Assembly (NCBI RefSeq): GCF_021869535.1
Contig: NW_026262690.1
Location: forward strand, 89,263,995 to 89,327,994
DNA length: 64,000 nt
Direction: 5' to 3'
Source: Mytilus californianus
Lineage: Eukaryota; Mollusca; Bivalvia; Mytilida; Mytilidae
Shown: positions 1 through 10,520 of the stretch, in pieces
Layout of the letters: the number at the start of each line of letters is the position of its first letter
How positions within the stretch are numbered: position 1 is the stretch's first letter
Program-made: the position numbers and the translations under genes
The notes under the pieces: model-generated
Databases searched by the model: none
The model's input: the letters and a program-made list of their open reading frames with translations, nothing else
Told to the model about the DNA's origin: nothing

Positions 1-1497
1 CACACATGTTCTTCATTCTCAGTTGAAATGTTGAGCTTAGAAAATAAAGGCGAGGCTTGTGATCCGCTAATAAAGAAAGTGCAAACACAGGGTATACACA
101 GTATACATGTGTTCCCCGATATCTTTCGTCGAAAGAAAACGCAAGAAATAAATTACATTCATAAATTATTGCGGATACACATGTTTCCATACCATTTTGA
201 CAAGCAGTCACAAATTCAATTATTTTTAAATGGGGACATCTTATACTACAATTCATTTTTGTGTTTCAAATTTCAGTTACATGTACGTTTATTTTCAAAA
301 CTTATTTGTACATAAAAAAAATAATTTATATTTCATGTGTAACATGTCTTTATTTTATTGGGGGCGGGGTTGTAGAAATTGTTCATTTTTTTTTATTGAA
401 TTTGCACTAAAAAAAATCACTAATTACACATATGTACCAGAAAAATATTCAGAGCATAGTAGTAAAAATTTCTTTTCTTCATTCATGTGATATTTTGAAC
501 TCTTTCCAATGTTCAAATAATAAAATAATTAATAAAGTCCAAAATGCTCCCAGGTGCTTTCCAAACAGCTTGTCTGCAAACCGCAATCAGTCTTTGAATT
601 GATCAAAATATTACATTCTGTACACACCAAATGCGCCTGAATTCAGAGTGTTTTTTTTTTTTCAACTTTATGTTAGAAATATTACTCTGGTGAAATGAAA
701 AGGAGTATTTTTAAATTAGAACCCTGTTAAAATCTACTCCTTATAGTTATTTACAGATTTATGATATATTTCTATTATAGTCGATTTGTATTAATTTAAT
801 AAAGGACGGGTTTTGTGGAAGTGAAGCCTTTTTTTTATAAAATTATTAACGATACCTTTTTTATAAATTAGATTTGTTAAAATTCTTACCAAAAAATTGT
901 GGATATTGTGAACTAGTGTTTGTGTGTTCGTTGTGTTTTGTTTTTGTTTTTATAGTGCTGTCGTCTTTCTGTTATTTATGGTTTGCATTGCCCCCTGGTA
1001 ACGGTTTACTTTATTAAAGGCTTAAAACCAGATAAGAATATCCTGATCATTATGTACAATAACAAGTTCAAACAATTAAACAGATTTTGAAATCTTCTTT
1101 CATACCACATCTTATTTTTATTTTGATTACAACATTTCAAAAACATGTAAAAATATTTTTTCAACATTTAAAGACAAAAAATTTATCACAACCAAGCACC
1201 CTAACAAACAAATCAAATTACATAGCATAATAATTTAATAGCATACAGCTGTTGGTTATGAGTGAGTATTAAAGATAGATAGATAGGACCGCAAAGGTTC
1301 TGTTCACAACAGTAAATATATATTGAACACATGACTCGGTCAATTCAAAATATCTCATATAAGCATGCTTGGAAGCTGTAATACGACAGTCTTCTCGCGA
1401 AAAATTCTTATCGGTGTTCCACTATTAGTTGATCAGTAAGACATTGGTATAGGTTGAGATTCAGCATATATCACAAGAATGGATGGAGTATAATACG
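1..1497. other. 3' flank of GPA2, no coding sequence seen
   Basis: No gene is recognisable. The lower part should hold the GPA2 3' UTR on the minus strand. AATAAA motifs on that strand lie at 1015-1010 and 1122-1117 and are candidate poly(A) signals. A short piece of the mussel tail-A repeat end (CATACCACATCTTATTTTTA) lies at 1101-1120. A four-copy AGAT microsatellite is at about 1274-1287. The two small frames at 28-490 have no recognisable motif. Confidence 0.5.
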
Positions 1498-1593
1498 TCA
1501 CCAGTTACGCCGACATAGATTACAGGCACACGTCGTCGCTGATTTAAAAGTCACTTCTCTGACACCGTCTATGCATCGCACGGCAACATTTAC
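1498..1593 (-). CDS. GPA2: GPA2 exon 3 (C-terminal half of the cystine knot)
   Basis: This last coding exon encodes 31 residues and a TGA stop. It begins VNVAVRC and ends CACNLCRRNW. The C-x-C-x-x-C-R ending is the hallmark of the alpha-2 subunit (human GPA2 ends CQCDMCR followed by a short tail). It supplies cysteines 7-10 of the ten expected. The acceptor is a pyrimidine-rich stretch ending TTTTCAG just above position 1593. It joins in phase 0 to exon 2, which ends ACA CAT GAT. Candidate minus-strand AATAAA signals lie about 375-490 bp downstream. The exon is only 96 nt, too short for most open-frame searches. Confidence 0.93.
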   Translation of the reverse strand, partial: VNVAVRCIDGVREVTFKSATTCACNLCRRNW

Positions 1594-2344
1594 CTGAAAA
1601 CATAAATACAATTATTTCGTCAGTACAATTGATTTTATCTTGGATTTTACGTGGTTAACGATTCATTTTCATCTTGAACGGATGTCGTATGTGATTTTGT
1701 ATTTAAGTTCCTTTGCACCAGCAATTTGTTATTTCATAATGCAAAGAAAAATATATTCGGAGAATAATATTCAAAGAAAGCAAATCAATAAAATGAACAT
1801 TATCAGATATTTTCGGACAATCAAGGCGTTTCATATTGATATATAAATGTATGCTTCACTTTCATATTTCTTTACTTAATTATAGTTTCCTGTGTTCAAC
1901 GATAAGACGTCTACAGATCTTAAGTGAAGTCCTAAAAATACTTATATAAGTTTTTTGACTTCCTGACATTTAAAAAGAATCCTTCAACTGCAGCAAATAA
2001 TTTCCTATCAATTTTATTGAGAAAGTCAAGTATACGGTTGGACAATTTTATTATTTGTTACTGTAGTACCAAATTTTTTTCCAATTTCTAAAAATGCATT
2101 CAAGACGTTAACTTTTTTTTTCGAATTTTATCAAATATTTTAGTTTACTTAAATGTTTTGCATTAGAAAGTTGTTTTAATATCTTCATGTATAGTGTTGT
2201 TCAGGGTAACGGTGTCGTAACCTAGAGTACAGTTGGGTTTCTGACAATTGAGCACTTTTGTAATTTTCAGATTTTTATTAAAAAAATTAAATAAAGAGAG
2301 AGAAGTTAAGATGTTTGCACATTTTATTCGGGTAAAAAGAGGCG

Positions 2345-2465
2345 GCATATGTCAAGGGGACATTATTTAAAAACTCATAAGACGAAGGGAAAAACCAAAA
2401 GACGAAAACACCCTACCAAAATCTGGAGTTGATATTAGAAGTTTCGGAAGGGTAATCATAACCTG
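2345..2465 (-). mobile_element. Retroelement tail-B fragment in GPA2 intron 2
   Basis: A degraded minus-strand copy of mussel tail B. It shows CTCATAAGACGAA, CCAAAAGACGAAAACA and TCTGGAGTTGAT, which align in order to the reverse complement of tail B. It sits in the 922-bp intron and does not touch the splice sites. Confidence 0.6.
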
Positions 2466-2515
2466 CTCCAATATATACTTAATTGTCAAAGTTTCAGAAT
2501 GTTTGATATACTTAC

Positions 2516-2691
2516 ATCATGTGTTGCTTCTATACTACAACATTCTGCCCTAGAAGTTACTTGATGTAGTGGATTTGTTAAAAGTGTTCTAGATGGTGAT
2601 GGTATGGCATAAGAAAGACAAAAACCGCGGCATGCAGTGGTAGTCACATTAAATTCCACACAACCTGGTATCTGTACACTCCTGGAATGAC
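2516..2691 (-). CDS. GPA2: GPA2 exon 2 (central cystine-knot exon)
   Basis: This exon encodes the core of the glycoprotein hormone alpha-2 subunit, 58 full residues after a split Gly codon. In order it shows HSRSVQIPGC, VEFNVTTTACRGFC, a SYAIPSPSRT loop, and RAECCSIEATHD. The C-R-G-x-C motif, the S-x-x-x-P-S-P loop and the paired CC are typical of invertebrate GPA2. NVT is the conserved N-glycosylation site. Five more residues of the knot (Cys 2-6) lie here. The acceptor is TTTTAG just above 2691 and the donor is GAT|GTAAGT at 2516/2515. Joining to exon 1 in phase 1 rebuilds the family motif GCHRVGHSR. A diverged duplicate of the adjoining intron sequence begins about 95 bp upstream. Confidence 0.95.
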
Positions 2692-2785
2692 CTAAAATGC
2701 CAGAAATGTGAAATTGTCATAATAGCACATGGAAAATAACCTTAATTATATTAAAAAAAGGGGGGCTTGTCATTCCTAAGCATAT

Positions 2786-3586
2786 AAAATGTCTCTTCAT
2801 CCATTGTTTCAATATTTTATTCACTGGCGTTTTCCATATTTGTATACATCACAGATAATGTAACTCAATAAAACAATGATTTAATCCTCAATAGATATAA
2901 GAAGATGTTTGGTAAGTGATTTTTTGGAGGTGTGGTTGTTTCATATTTGTTTTTCGTTAACTGTATTGTATAAATTAAGCCGTTAGTTTTCTCGTTTAAA
3001 TTGTTTCACATTTTTCATGTCGAGGCCTTTTATAACTGACTATACGGTATGGGCTTTTTCCATTTGTTGGAGGACGCTATTATGGCTTTAATCTTCGTTA
3101 TTCAAACTCTGGTGGAAAGTAGTCTCATTGGAAATAATAACATATCTCCTTCTTTTAATATTAATTATTAAAAAGGTTTTGTATGTTTTGCGTGTACACT
3201 ATACTTGAGTCTCATAAAAAGTTTATACAAATTGCTAGATACCAAAAGTTTTCTTCTCAAACATTACAATGCAAGTTTTATTATCCGTGTTATCGTCAAT
3301 CAGACATTAACTATTTATATTGTACGAGATATTTTTCATGTTTGATTTCGATATCGGTTGTTATCTTGGAACTTTCTTCTCTGTTGCATAAAATCAAAAC
3401 TGAAATCTCGCGTGATCTTGGATTAAAAAATGAAGTAATCAAACAAGACGGACATTAAATGTATCCTTTATCCCCTGTCACAATATTTCATTAACTGGCG
3501 TTTCCCACATTAGTCTATTGTATACATCATAAATAATGTAACCCAATTAAATAATGACTTAATCCTCAAGGATGTTTGATTAATGG
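2786..3586 (+). repeat. Direct duplication (~125 bp) at 2786-2915 and 3458-3586
   Basis: The two segments share AACTGGCGTTT-like, TATACATCA, ATAATGTAAC and ACTTAATCCTCAA blocks in the same order, with a few small indels. The spacing is about 670 bp. The interval holds a tail-A retroelement insertion at 2930-3158 and about 300 bp of unassigned sequence containing a 91-codon frame with no recognisable motif. It looks like a local tandem duplication in GPA2 intron 1. Confidence 0.75.
2930..3158 (+). mobile_element. Retroelement tail A, 5'-truncated
   Basis: Plus-strand copy with CATATTTGTTTTTCGTTAAC, CCGTTAGTTTTCTCG, TGTCGAGGCCTTTTATAACT, GCGGTATGGG-like (ACGGTATGGGC) and a decayed CATTGGAAATAATAACATAT end. 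The 5' part of the tail (TGTCCCAAGTCAGG block) is missing, as expected for 5' truncation. See 9343-10160 for the link between this tail and an RT gene. Confidence 0.8.
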
Positions 3587-4254
3587 GAAACCGTTGTGTT
3601 GTCACTCCAATCAATAACTAAAAGCTGTTATTGTTTATTTTGTTTTTTACGTTCTTTTACTCAAAATTCACATTTAAAAGTTCATCAATTTATACCCAAG
3701 TTCTCAGCTATAATTATTCTCATCGAAAACGCATCAAAATTAAAAATTGTTAAAAGCTCGTAACAGAAATTAACCAAGTCAAGCTTATGCGAAGTAAACT
3801 AATGGATTTCTAAATATGAACTGCGATATTAATAAATCCTTTCGACTACAATGGTTCCTATTTATCTCTAAGACTTCTGATAATATCCATTTGCGGTCGC
3901 AAGTTTTCTTGGTTATTAATGTGCAAGGATATGGTTCGTTTCCCTTCTGTTTCCTGTATAACACATTTATATCCTCACGTGATGGACTATACTTCACGAT
4001 TTGGAAAAGGATTGTGTTCCTAATCGGGTATTTTAAAGAAGTGGTCATCGTAAAAAAAATAAGAAATTGCCACTTTTATTTCTTTGTAGCAAAAGACGAT
4101 TCACATAAACAGATTTTTCGATTAAAACTTTCGTAATCAACAAACGATTTATTTATTTCTGTCCTAAACATGCAGAGAAAAGACTTTGTTTAGAACCATC
4201 AATGTATTTGTTGAACACTAAAATTTGATAAAACAAGCTCACGTCCTTCGTCAA

Positions 4255-4325
4255 TAGCAAAACATAAACGCAACAGTAGTTTACACCGATGTTCAAATCT
4301 CATGAACTCTAAAAGAAAAAGAGAC
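4255..4325 (-). repeat. Mussel dispersed repeat G fragment
   Basis: The fragment reads GCAACAGTAGTTTACACCGA then TGTTCAAATCTCATGAACTC. This is the reverse complement of the motif seen on the plus strand at 42300-42365 (AGCGGTATACTACTGTTGCC). It is a short, diverged piece. Confidence 0.55.
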
Positions 4326-4914
4326 CAGGTGCGTAGACAAAGTAAGTGTCTCCTGCTATGCATGCTTCTCCCGCAATGCAAATTCCTGCTATGTCAAAAT
4401 ATCATTCACGTCCTTCGCCAATAGAAATAAACCATTCAATCCTCACTTGTATCATATATATGTGCACTTTTATAAATATAACTACGAATGTAAATGCACA
4501 GCTTAGTTCAAACGTAATGACCAAAGCCAAAATTATCCCATTATGATCAGACACATTTACATTGCTTAATATTAGAGACACAAGAGACATATAATACACT
4601 TTGCAGCCGCAAGTAAATTTTTCTTTGTAACTATGTTCTCTCCTCCGGCAGTAAAATCCATGCAAAAGAGGGGCGTTCGTTCGACTGTGCGGATGTTTAA
4701 ATGTTTTTAACGTCGGTCAGAATGAATACGCTAAATTCGATACATCCAGTAGAAATTGTTCCTTGCGTAAATGAACCCTTGTAACATCTCTTTGAAAGGT
4801 CCCTGAGTGAACGTTTGAAAGGGATAAAATGTCCCTATCCATCTCTTTTTCAAGTGGCAGACTTAATTACCGGCCCACGCTGGAGTAATACTAAAACGGA
4901 TTTATTATTGAATT

Positions 4915-4962
4915 GATTTTCTTCTGAATATGCATGAGACATTTGCAACTGGACGTTAAGAC
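4915..4962 (-). repeat. Repeat F fragment (CGTCCAGT-GCAAA motif)
   Basis: Contains TGAATATGCATGAGACATTT followed by GCAACTGGACGTTAAGA, the reverse complement of the recurrent motif CGTCCAGTGGCAAATATTTC with its TTCAGGACG end. Other copies are at 23563, 36419, 36580, 49895 and 59398. Confidence 0.65.
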
Positions 4963-5459
4963 ACAAAAAACAAAAACAAAAAATTAATCTTCCGCCCAAT
5001 CTCATGTTGTCACGTGAACTCTTGTCATGTGCATATATCTGTATTGACAATTGTTTTCTTCGTCAACACTAAAAAAAAAACAACACTAGACTTGTTTTTG
5101 CTTATTTTAGAAAATTTGTTGACAGGCAAAACATCAAAATGCACAATTTAACGCCGGCAGTAGGCGACAAAATCCAAAGATGTATATGTCTAAGATGATG
5201 GGAATTATCTGTGATTTCTCTCGTTCGCTTCCCATTCAAAAAGGTGTAAAATAGAAGACTAACTCTTTGTTATAAATAACTACTTATAGAATTAGCGGAA
5301 ATTATGAGACTTAGATATCTTCTTCATGTAAAAGTATACGTATTAATATCCCTTTACATTCTGATTTATATAATATATATTGTTATTTGTTTTGTTTTAG
5401 TGAATGTACTTGGGTACTCTCTACTCTAAAAGAAATCGGTTAATTGATTTGGCCTTTTA

Positions 5460-5570
5460 ACTTTTTTGATTCGAGCTTTTCTGGTGAGTCTGTTGTAGAC
5501 GAAACGCGGTATGGCGTGCACAATTATAAGCCTAGTATTTTTGATGAGTTTTATTTAACAATAGTTAATC
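5460..5570 (+). repeat. Repeat E fragment (GACGAAACGCG motif)
   Basis: Carries GTAGACGAAACGCGGTATGG, then ACAATTATAAGCCTAGTA and TTTGATGAGTTT. This is a diverged copy of the mussel motif whose intact form is GACGAAACGCGCGTCTGGCG. A 127-codon frame over this stretch (5444-5827) is repeat-derived, not a gene. Confidence 0.65.
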
Positions 5571-5877
5571 GAACAAACTATTCTATTGCACGATATAATC
5601 GCACTTCTCTCGTGTTGTTCGTTAACCAATTAAACAGTTTAGACTGTATTTTTAAATTTGCGTACGGACAGAAAAATAACATCTTTGGGATACCTTATTC
5701 TTTTCTAAAAATAAATTACAAAATGATTCAAATTCCTCTGAGGGGTTCACAAAATATATCAATTTCTTTTAAGATGACCACATTTCGATACCCAAGTAAA
5801 CGCCTTTGGTCAAGATTGGAAGAATGAATAACACAATCAGTTCAAATATTATAAGTCAATATAAAACAAAATGTAAA

Positions 5878-6260
5878 AATAGTAAACAACACTTTATAAA
5901 TTTCATGCGTCCGAAGCGCTTTACTGGATTTACCTTAAGCCGGGACGCTAAAAGCCGAATTTTTGAAAGCCAAGGATGTATAAGAACCAAAACAGTCGAA
6001 GAGCTATATGACTAAGAAGGACACAAAAGTAATAGCCAAATCTATCTAAGGTAATCTAAGTTTCCTTAATAATTTATAAGTTTTTATTATAAACGGACAA
6101 TTGAAGAAAGGTTTGTTATAAATCAAGTCTGTACCGAAGTACTGACTACTAAGCTGATGATACCCTCGGGGACTCATAGTCTACTAGTAGCGGTATAGAC
6201 CAGTGCTGTAAAAAATGAAAACACCACTATATAAATTGCATGCGTCCGAAGTAACATTGT
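5878..6260 (-). repeat. Repeat E, two partial minus-strand copies
   Basis: ATGCGTCCGAAGCGCTTTAC plus GACGCTAAAAGCCGAATTTT occur at 5905-5965. A second partial copy repeats TGCATGCGTCCGAAG at 6238-6252. Between them GAAGTACTGACTAC and TGATACCCTCGGGGACT at 6136-6177 are the partner half of the same family, seen in plus orientation at 37250-37300. This looks like a decayed tandem array. Confidence 0.65.
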
Positions 6261-7913
6261 AAAGAATATTTTATCTTTGGCTAATATAACAGGGAAGTAA
6301 CAAATGTTTTTCACAAACTAAAAGAAAATACATCAAAATCATTATTTTCACACATTGAAGTTTTCAATATATTAGGATTTCCCCCCAATATTTTGATTTA
6401 TTTTAGTGGTAAGTACATCAGCTCCCCTCCTTTTCAAGAATTTAAATATTTTAATCATAAAAACTCGTAAAGAATTAAGAAGGATCTTAGATCTACGTTA
6501 GTTAACAATGATGGAAAACTATCTGTTTAATATAAATTCACTTCATACATGACTCGTGACAACAGATACTGTTAAGTACTGGCATGGTTTCCTGACTTCT
6601 ACCAGGAAAAAAATCTTGGACGAGGGGATTTTTAAGTCAAAATTTCTCAAATAAGATCAATAAATCAAATTGAAAATAAAATCGGTAGAATTAGATAAAC
6701 ATGCAACTTTGTGTTTGTGTGTGTTTTAATGGACTGCATACGAGACAACAGTTGCTAACAAATATCCATGTAGAGCTCGTAGATACTATCATGTTTTTAT
6801 TTGCATTTGCGTGAAGACAAAATCATTTAAAACACATTTGTAAAATCTCATTATCAATATCTGACTTTTTTATTTTTTGATTGTTAACTTCCGGCCAAGA
6901 TCTATATCACAGATTGATGGAATTCAATGGATACTTTTCAATCATTTGGCGTGTACGAAACATTCAATGAACAACGATGACATCGCTTATAGCAACACAA
7001 ATCTTTTTTAAAGCAATATTGAACAATTTCATTGACAGTCAGCATAATCAGCCGTTTGGCAATCTAAATCAATTTGATATTAAGTAAAACGTCTATACAT
7101 CATCATTTTTGTTTAATGTCGGAAGCTGTAAAGTCATTTTAAAAGATTAGCTAGATCAGTTATGAAGAGTTTTATACAGTGTTCAGACAATTATTACAGA
7201 GTCAATCCCATTTCTTAAAGCGTTGGTATTCCTTTTGCAAGACATTTGCTGAATTGCAATGAGGAATTAATTACACGATTTTAACACACAGGAAAGGACA
7301 CTATTGACACACATTTTATTTTGTAATCTTTAGTTTAATGTGATGTTTATTGCAATCTTGTTATTGTGCTTTCTGCATTTTAAAAAGACAGGAGGAACTA
7401 TCATTACCGCACCTCCTTCGACAAGATATTGGCCTTCAGCCATTACAAAAAGTCGTTTCAATAAATACCTACAAGGAAATTGACAATGAACATATCATAG
7501 ATATTTCGAACTAAGAGATTCTTTATACATTTTTGAAATAGGTGTTTTTTCTACCTTAATCGTCAGCAAAGAAAATGCAGGAAGAATGGTCTCCACTGCA
7601 TTTACTTCACACAAGGGCCTTTTACTAAAATCCAAAGTATGACAGCTTCATATGTGTGCTTTGGTTTGTAAAAAACGTTTAATTCCGTACTCCGAACAAA
7701 ATTATTATATTTAAATTTACCTGTGTACGTTGTTTTATTTGACAGCATTTTGTCCCAGGTAAGAGTTGTCTTATTGACACTCTTCCTACATCTTTTTTAT
7801 TACTACCTGTAATGTCTATGTTATATAGGCACCTACGTTTTAATATTGTATTTACATTGTGTCATAGATCAAACTTATTCGTTCAGTGAATGTTTACTTG
7901 TTTTTGTTTAAAT
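6261..7913. other. Intron 1 sequence, nothing recognised
   Basis: AT-rich sequence with no convincing coding frame. The only repeat hint is GTTGTCTTATTGACACTCTT near 7765, similar to the end of tail A and possibly a very old copy. Confidence 0.4.
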
Positions 7914-8331
7914 GTCTTTTTGATCGAGTTAAGCCATTTCAATTGAAATTTTATAGTGTGCCTTTTTATGTTGTAATGTTAACACTACTGTCTCAGGTTA
8001 AGATGAAGGTTGGCGCCTGTATAAACGTTTAAACCCACTGCATTTTTATGCACCTGTCCAAAGTCAGGAGTCCGTTGTTCAGTGGTTGTCGTTTGTTGGT
8101 GAGGATCATAGGTGTTTCTCGTTTTTTTAAATAGATTAGACCGTTGGTTTTTTCTGTTTGAATTGTTTTACACTAGTAATTTTGGGGCCATTTATAGCTT
8201 GCTGTTCGGTGTGAGCCAAGGCTCCGTGTTGAAGACCGTACTTTGACCTATAATTGTTAGCTTTTTATACATTGTGACTTGGATGGAGAGTTGTCTCATT
8301 GGCATTCATACCACATCTTCTTATTTATTTT
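7914..8331 (+). mobile_element. Retroelement tail A (variant 1), nearly full tail
   Basis: Starts at GATCGAGTTAAGCCATTTCA, then passes through CACTACTGTCTCAGG, CACCTGTCCAAAGTCAGGAG and CAGTGGTTGTCGTTTGTTG. It continues with TTGCTGTTCGGTGTGAGCC and ends at CATACCACATCTTCTTA. The GGTGTGAGCCAAGGCTCCG block marks a subfamily shared with 51442-51615. It is followed at once by a second tail of another subfamily. Confidence 0.85.
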
Positions 8332-8670
8332 GAGGGAGAGTTTTTGACGCCAACAAACTAGTTTAACCCCGCCACTTTTTGTAAGTGCATGTCCCAAGTC
8401 AGGGGCCTGCAATTCAGTGGTTGTCGTTTGTTGCTGTATATCATATTTGTTTTTCGTACATTGTTTTGTGCATAAATCAGGCAGTTAGTTTTTCATGTTT
8501 GAATTGTTTAACATTTGTTATTTCGGGTCCTTTTAAAGCTTACTATGCGGTATGGGTTTTGCCTATTGTTGAAGGCCGTACGATAACCTATAGTGGTAAA
8601 CGTTTATGTCATTTGGTCTCTGGTGGAGAGTTGTAATTTGCAATCATACCACATCTTATTTTTATTTTAT
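8332..8670 (+). mobile_element. Retroelement tail A (variant 2), head-to-tail with previous
   Basis: Starts near the CCCCGCCAC block and runs through CATGTCCCAAGTCAGGGGCC, GCGGTATGGGTTTTGCC, GGCCGTACGATAACC and TCATTTGGTCTCTGGTGG. It ends CATACCACATCTTATTTTT. It belongs to the more common subfamily and directly abuts the variant-1 copy in the same orientation. Confidence 0.85.
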
Positions 8671-9015
8671 AAATGTCGATTTGATATTTGGTATATGATA
8701 TCGAACAGTTTATGCGCTTTCAAAACTGACCCTGCTTAACCGAATAATTTTCTTTGTAAGAGTTATCTGCATGTGTATGGTGATATAACTCGTTAACCAT
8801 ATCTAATAAAGACCTAAGGTATTTTGATTTGAGGTCCTTGGTTTGTGACCTTGATCTTGAAGTCAAGGTCAAAGTTGAATTTGATGTTCTAGATTTTGAC
8901 CTTTGCCTTAAATTCATATTTATACATGCTAAAGCCATAGGAGTTTTTGAATTAGCTTGCAAGCAACATGACCTTGAAAAATCCAACTGAAAACGACCTT
9001 GTACTTTTTTTAATG

Positions 9016-9188
9016 TAAAAGTATATAGAACCAAATATTTTTGGAATCAGTGTCAAGTAAACTATCAAAAAATACCGGACGTGACATTTTTTAAACAAAA
9101 AAACGGAAGTAACAAATTATATCCCTTATGTCAAACAAAAGTGTATAGAAACCATATATTTTTGAAATCAGCATACAATAAGCTATCA
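9016..9188 (+). repeat. Two-copy tandem unit, ~121-bp period
   Basis: AAAGTATATAGAACCAAATA with TTTTTGGAATCAG and AAACTATCA at 9017-9066 recurs as AAAGTGTATAGAAACCATAT with TTTTTGAAATCAG and AAGCTATCA at 9138-9188. The stretch just upstream (8830-9000) is rich in GACCTTGA/TCAAGGTC motifs. No function is inferred. Confidence 0.6.
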
Positions 9189-9342
9189 TTTGACCCTGAA
9201 AATGGCATTTTAAACTGGATTTTAATATTCTCGTATCAAAATATATCATTTTGGGTGGAAAGACCTTCAATTGTTCTCTGAACAATTGCTTTTTGATTAT
9301 ATTTGAGGTTCTAACAACATCATGATATTTTGATCATTATAT

Positions 9343-10160
9343 AAAAATAAGGAGATGTGGTATGATTGCCAAGGAGAAAACTATCCACCCAAGTTCAAGT
9401 GAAGTGGATGTAAACAATTATAGGCAACCGTACGGCCTTCAACAATGAGAAAAACCCATACCGTATAGTAGACTTTAAAAGGCCTCGACATGAAAAATAT
9501 GAAACCATTCAATTGAGAAAACTAATAGCCTAACACATTACAAAACAATTTACCAAAAACAAATTTGACAGAATGAACAACGACAACCACTGACCTACAT
9601 GCTCCTTACTTGGGACAAGCACATAAAGAATATGACGGGGTTAAACATGTTCGTGATCGCTCAACCCTCTCCTAACCTTGGACAGTGGTGTTACAGCACA
9701 ACATAAGAATAAACTATAAAAATCAGTTGAAAAAGGCTCAACTTATCAGATCGATACAAAGCAGAAAAACACAGACCGGACATGGCAGGGTATTTATTCA
9801 TCCCTCATTCCTAACAACCAAAACGTCACTAAGTACAGATCTTAGAGTACTCGCAGTTGCTGACAGCTAGTTAAAAACCAATAACTAATAAAAGAAATCA
9901 TGTATCTTAAGACTAAAATATCAATCAGAAACCATCAAACACCCAATGGATTTAGTGTAAAGACGTCATGCCAAAATATAGGTATCGACAGATGTGTATA
10001 ACAATAATATTTAGGATGGTTTTATTTTACTGATAACAAAATCAATATCGATACCAATAAAAACAATATTCAAAGACTTAGTTACAATGTTGAATTGGTA
10101 TCCTTTAAGAAAAAGTGTATTTAAAGAATTAATAAGTTTACCCGGATCCTGTCTTGGTTA
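9343..10160 (-). mobile_element. 3' UTR of an RT retroelement ending in tail A
   Basis: Minus-strand 3' UTR lying directly after the RT remnant at 10520-10160. Read on the minus strand it passes through the region around 9890-10140, a CAGGGTATTTATTCATCCCT-type block (9787 on plus), the TGTCCCAAG/GGAGC block (plus 9603-9625) and the CAGTGGTTGTCG block (plus 9580-9596). It ends AATCATACCACATCTCC at 9350. This copy is the key evidence that tail A belongs to an RT-encoding element rather than being an independent MITE. Confidence 0.8.
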
Positions 10161-10520
10161 ACAACATCACAGTAAAATGTAGGATGTGCTATTCCGATTG
10201 AAATATGTTTTTACAGGTACAGCCAAACTTGCAAACCAAATCTTTGTATCTATGTAGCATTTGGTAAAGGTTTTAAGTAATTTGTGGTAACAAAATCCTT
10301 GACTTAATAGTTTACTAGTAATACATAGCATATGCTCATTGAAATCCAAAACGTCACTACAGACACGGGCATAGCGAATGAGTTGGGATAAATAAACACC
10401 GTAAGACGGTGCCAAAGGAACACCACCGTCCAAAAAAGAAAATTAACAATAGGGAAAGAAAAATCATCCCTTTTGTAGAAAATTTAGTTTCTAATGTAAC
10501 ACTGAAATATCTAAATCTCG
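10160..10520 (-). pseudogene. RT C-terminal remnant (retroelement)
   Basis: The minus frame at 10433-10167 reads DGGVPLAPSYGVYLSQLIRY followed by ARVCSDVLDFNEHMLCIT and a KLLSQGF segment. A decayed QKG*FFFPYC*FSFLDGG sequence just upstream (10520-10420) corresponds to the family's YDKRDDFxFPIVNFPFLDG stretch, with stops and a frame change. Only the RT C-terminus remains and the copy is 5'-truncated near 10520. It is followed by its own 3' UTR. The family resembles Penelope-like RTs in having FLD followed by a basic YDKRDD block, but I cannot assign the class securely. Confidence 0.8.

Larger units (their letters stand above)
3587..5459. other. Intron 1 sequence without recognised genes
   Basis: Overlapping frames on both strands at 3785-4136 have no motif I recognise. 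Two short repeat fragments are listed separately (4255-4325 and 4915-4962). The phrase ACGTCCTTCG-CAATAG occurs twice, at about 4241 and 4408, suggesting a small local duplication. Otherwise nothing identifiable. Confidence 0.4.

Noticed and set aside
4850-5050. 66-residue minus frame with a signal-like start, considered as GPA2 exon 1
   Set aside because: Its possible donor (CCG|GTAATT) is phase 0 while exon 2 needs phase 1, it lacks the G-C-H-x-V-G motif, and much of it is a repeat F copy. The frame at 22489 fits on every point.
8720-9034. 104-codon minus frame rich in Arg and Ser as an RNA-binding protein
   Set aside because: The RSRTSNSTLTLTSRSRSQTK stretch is the translation of alternating GACCTTGA/TCAAGGTC repeats, not a domain.
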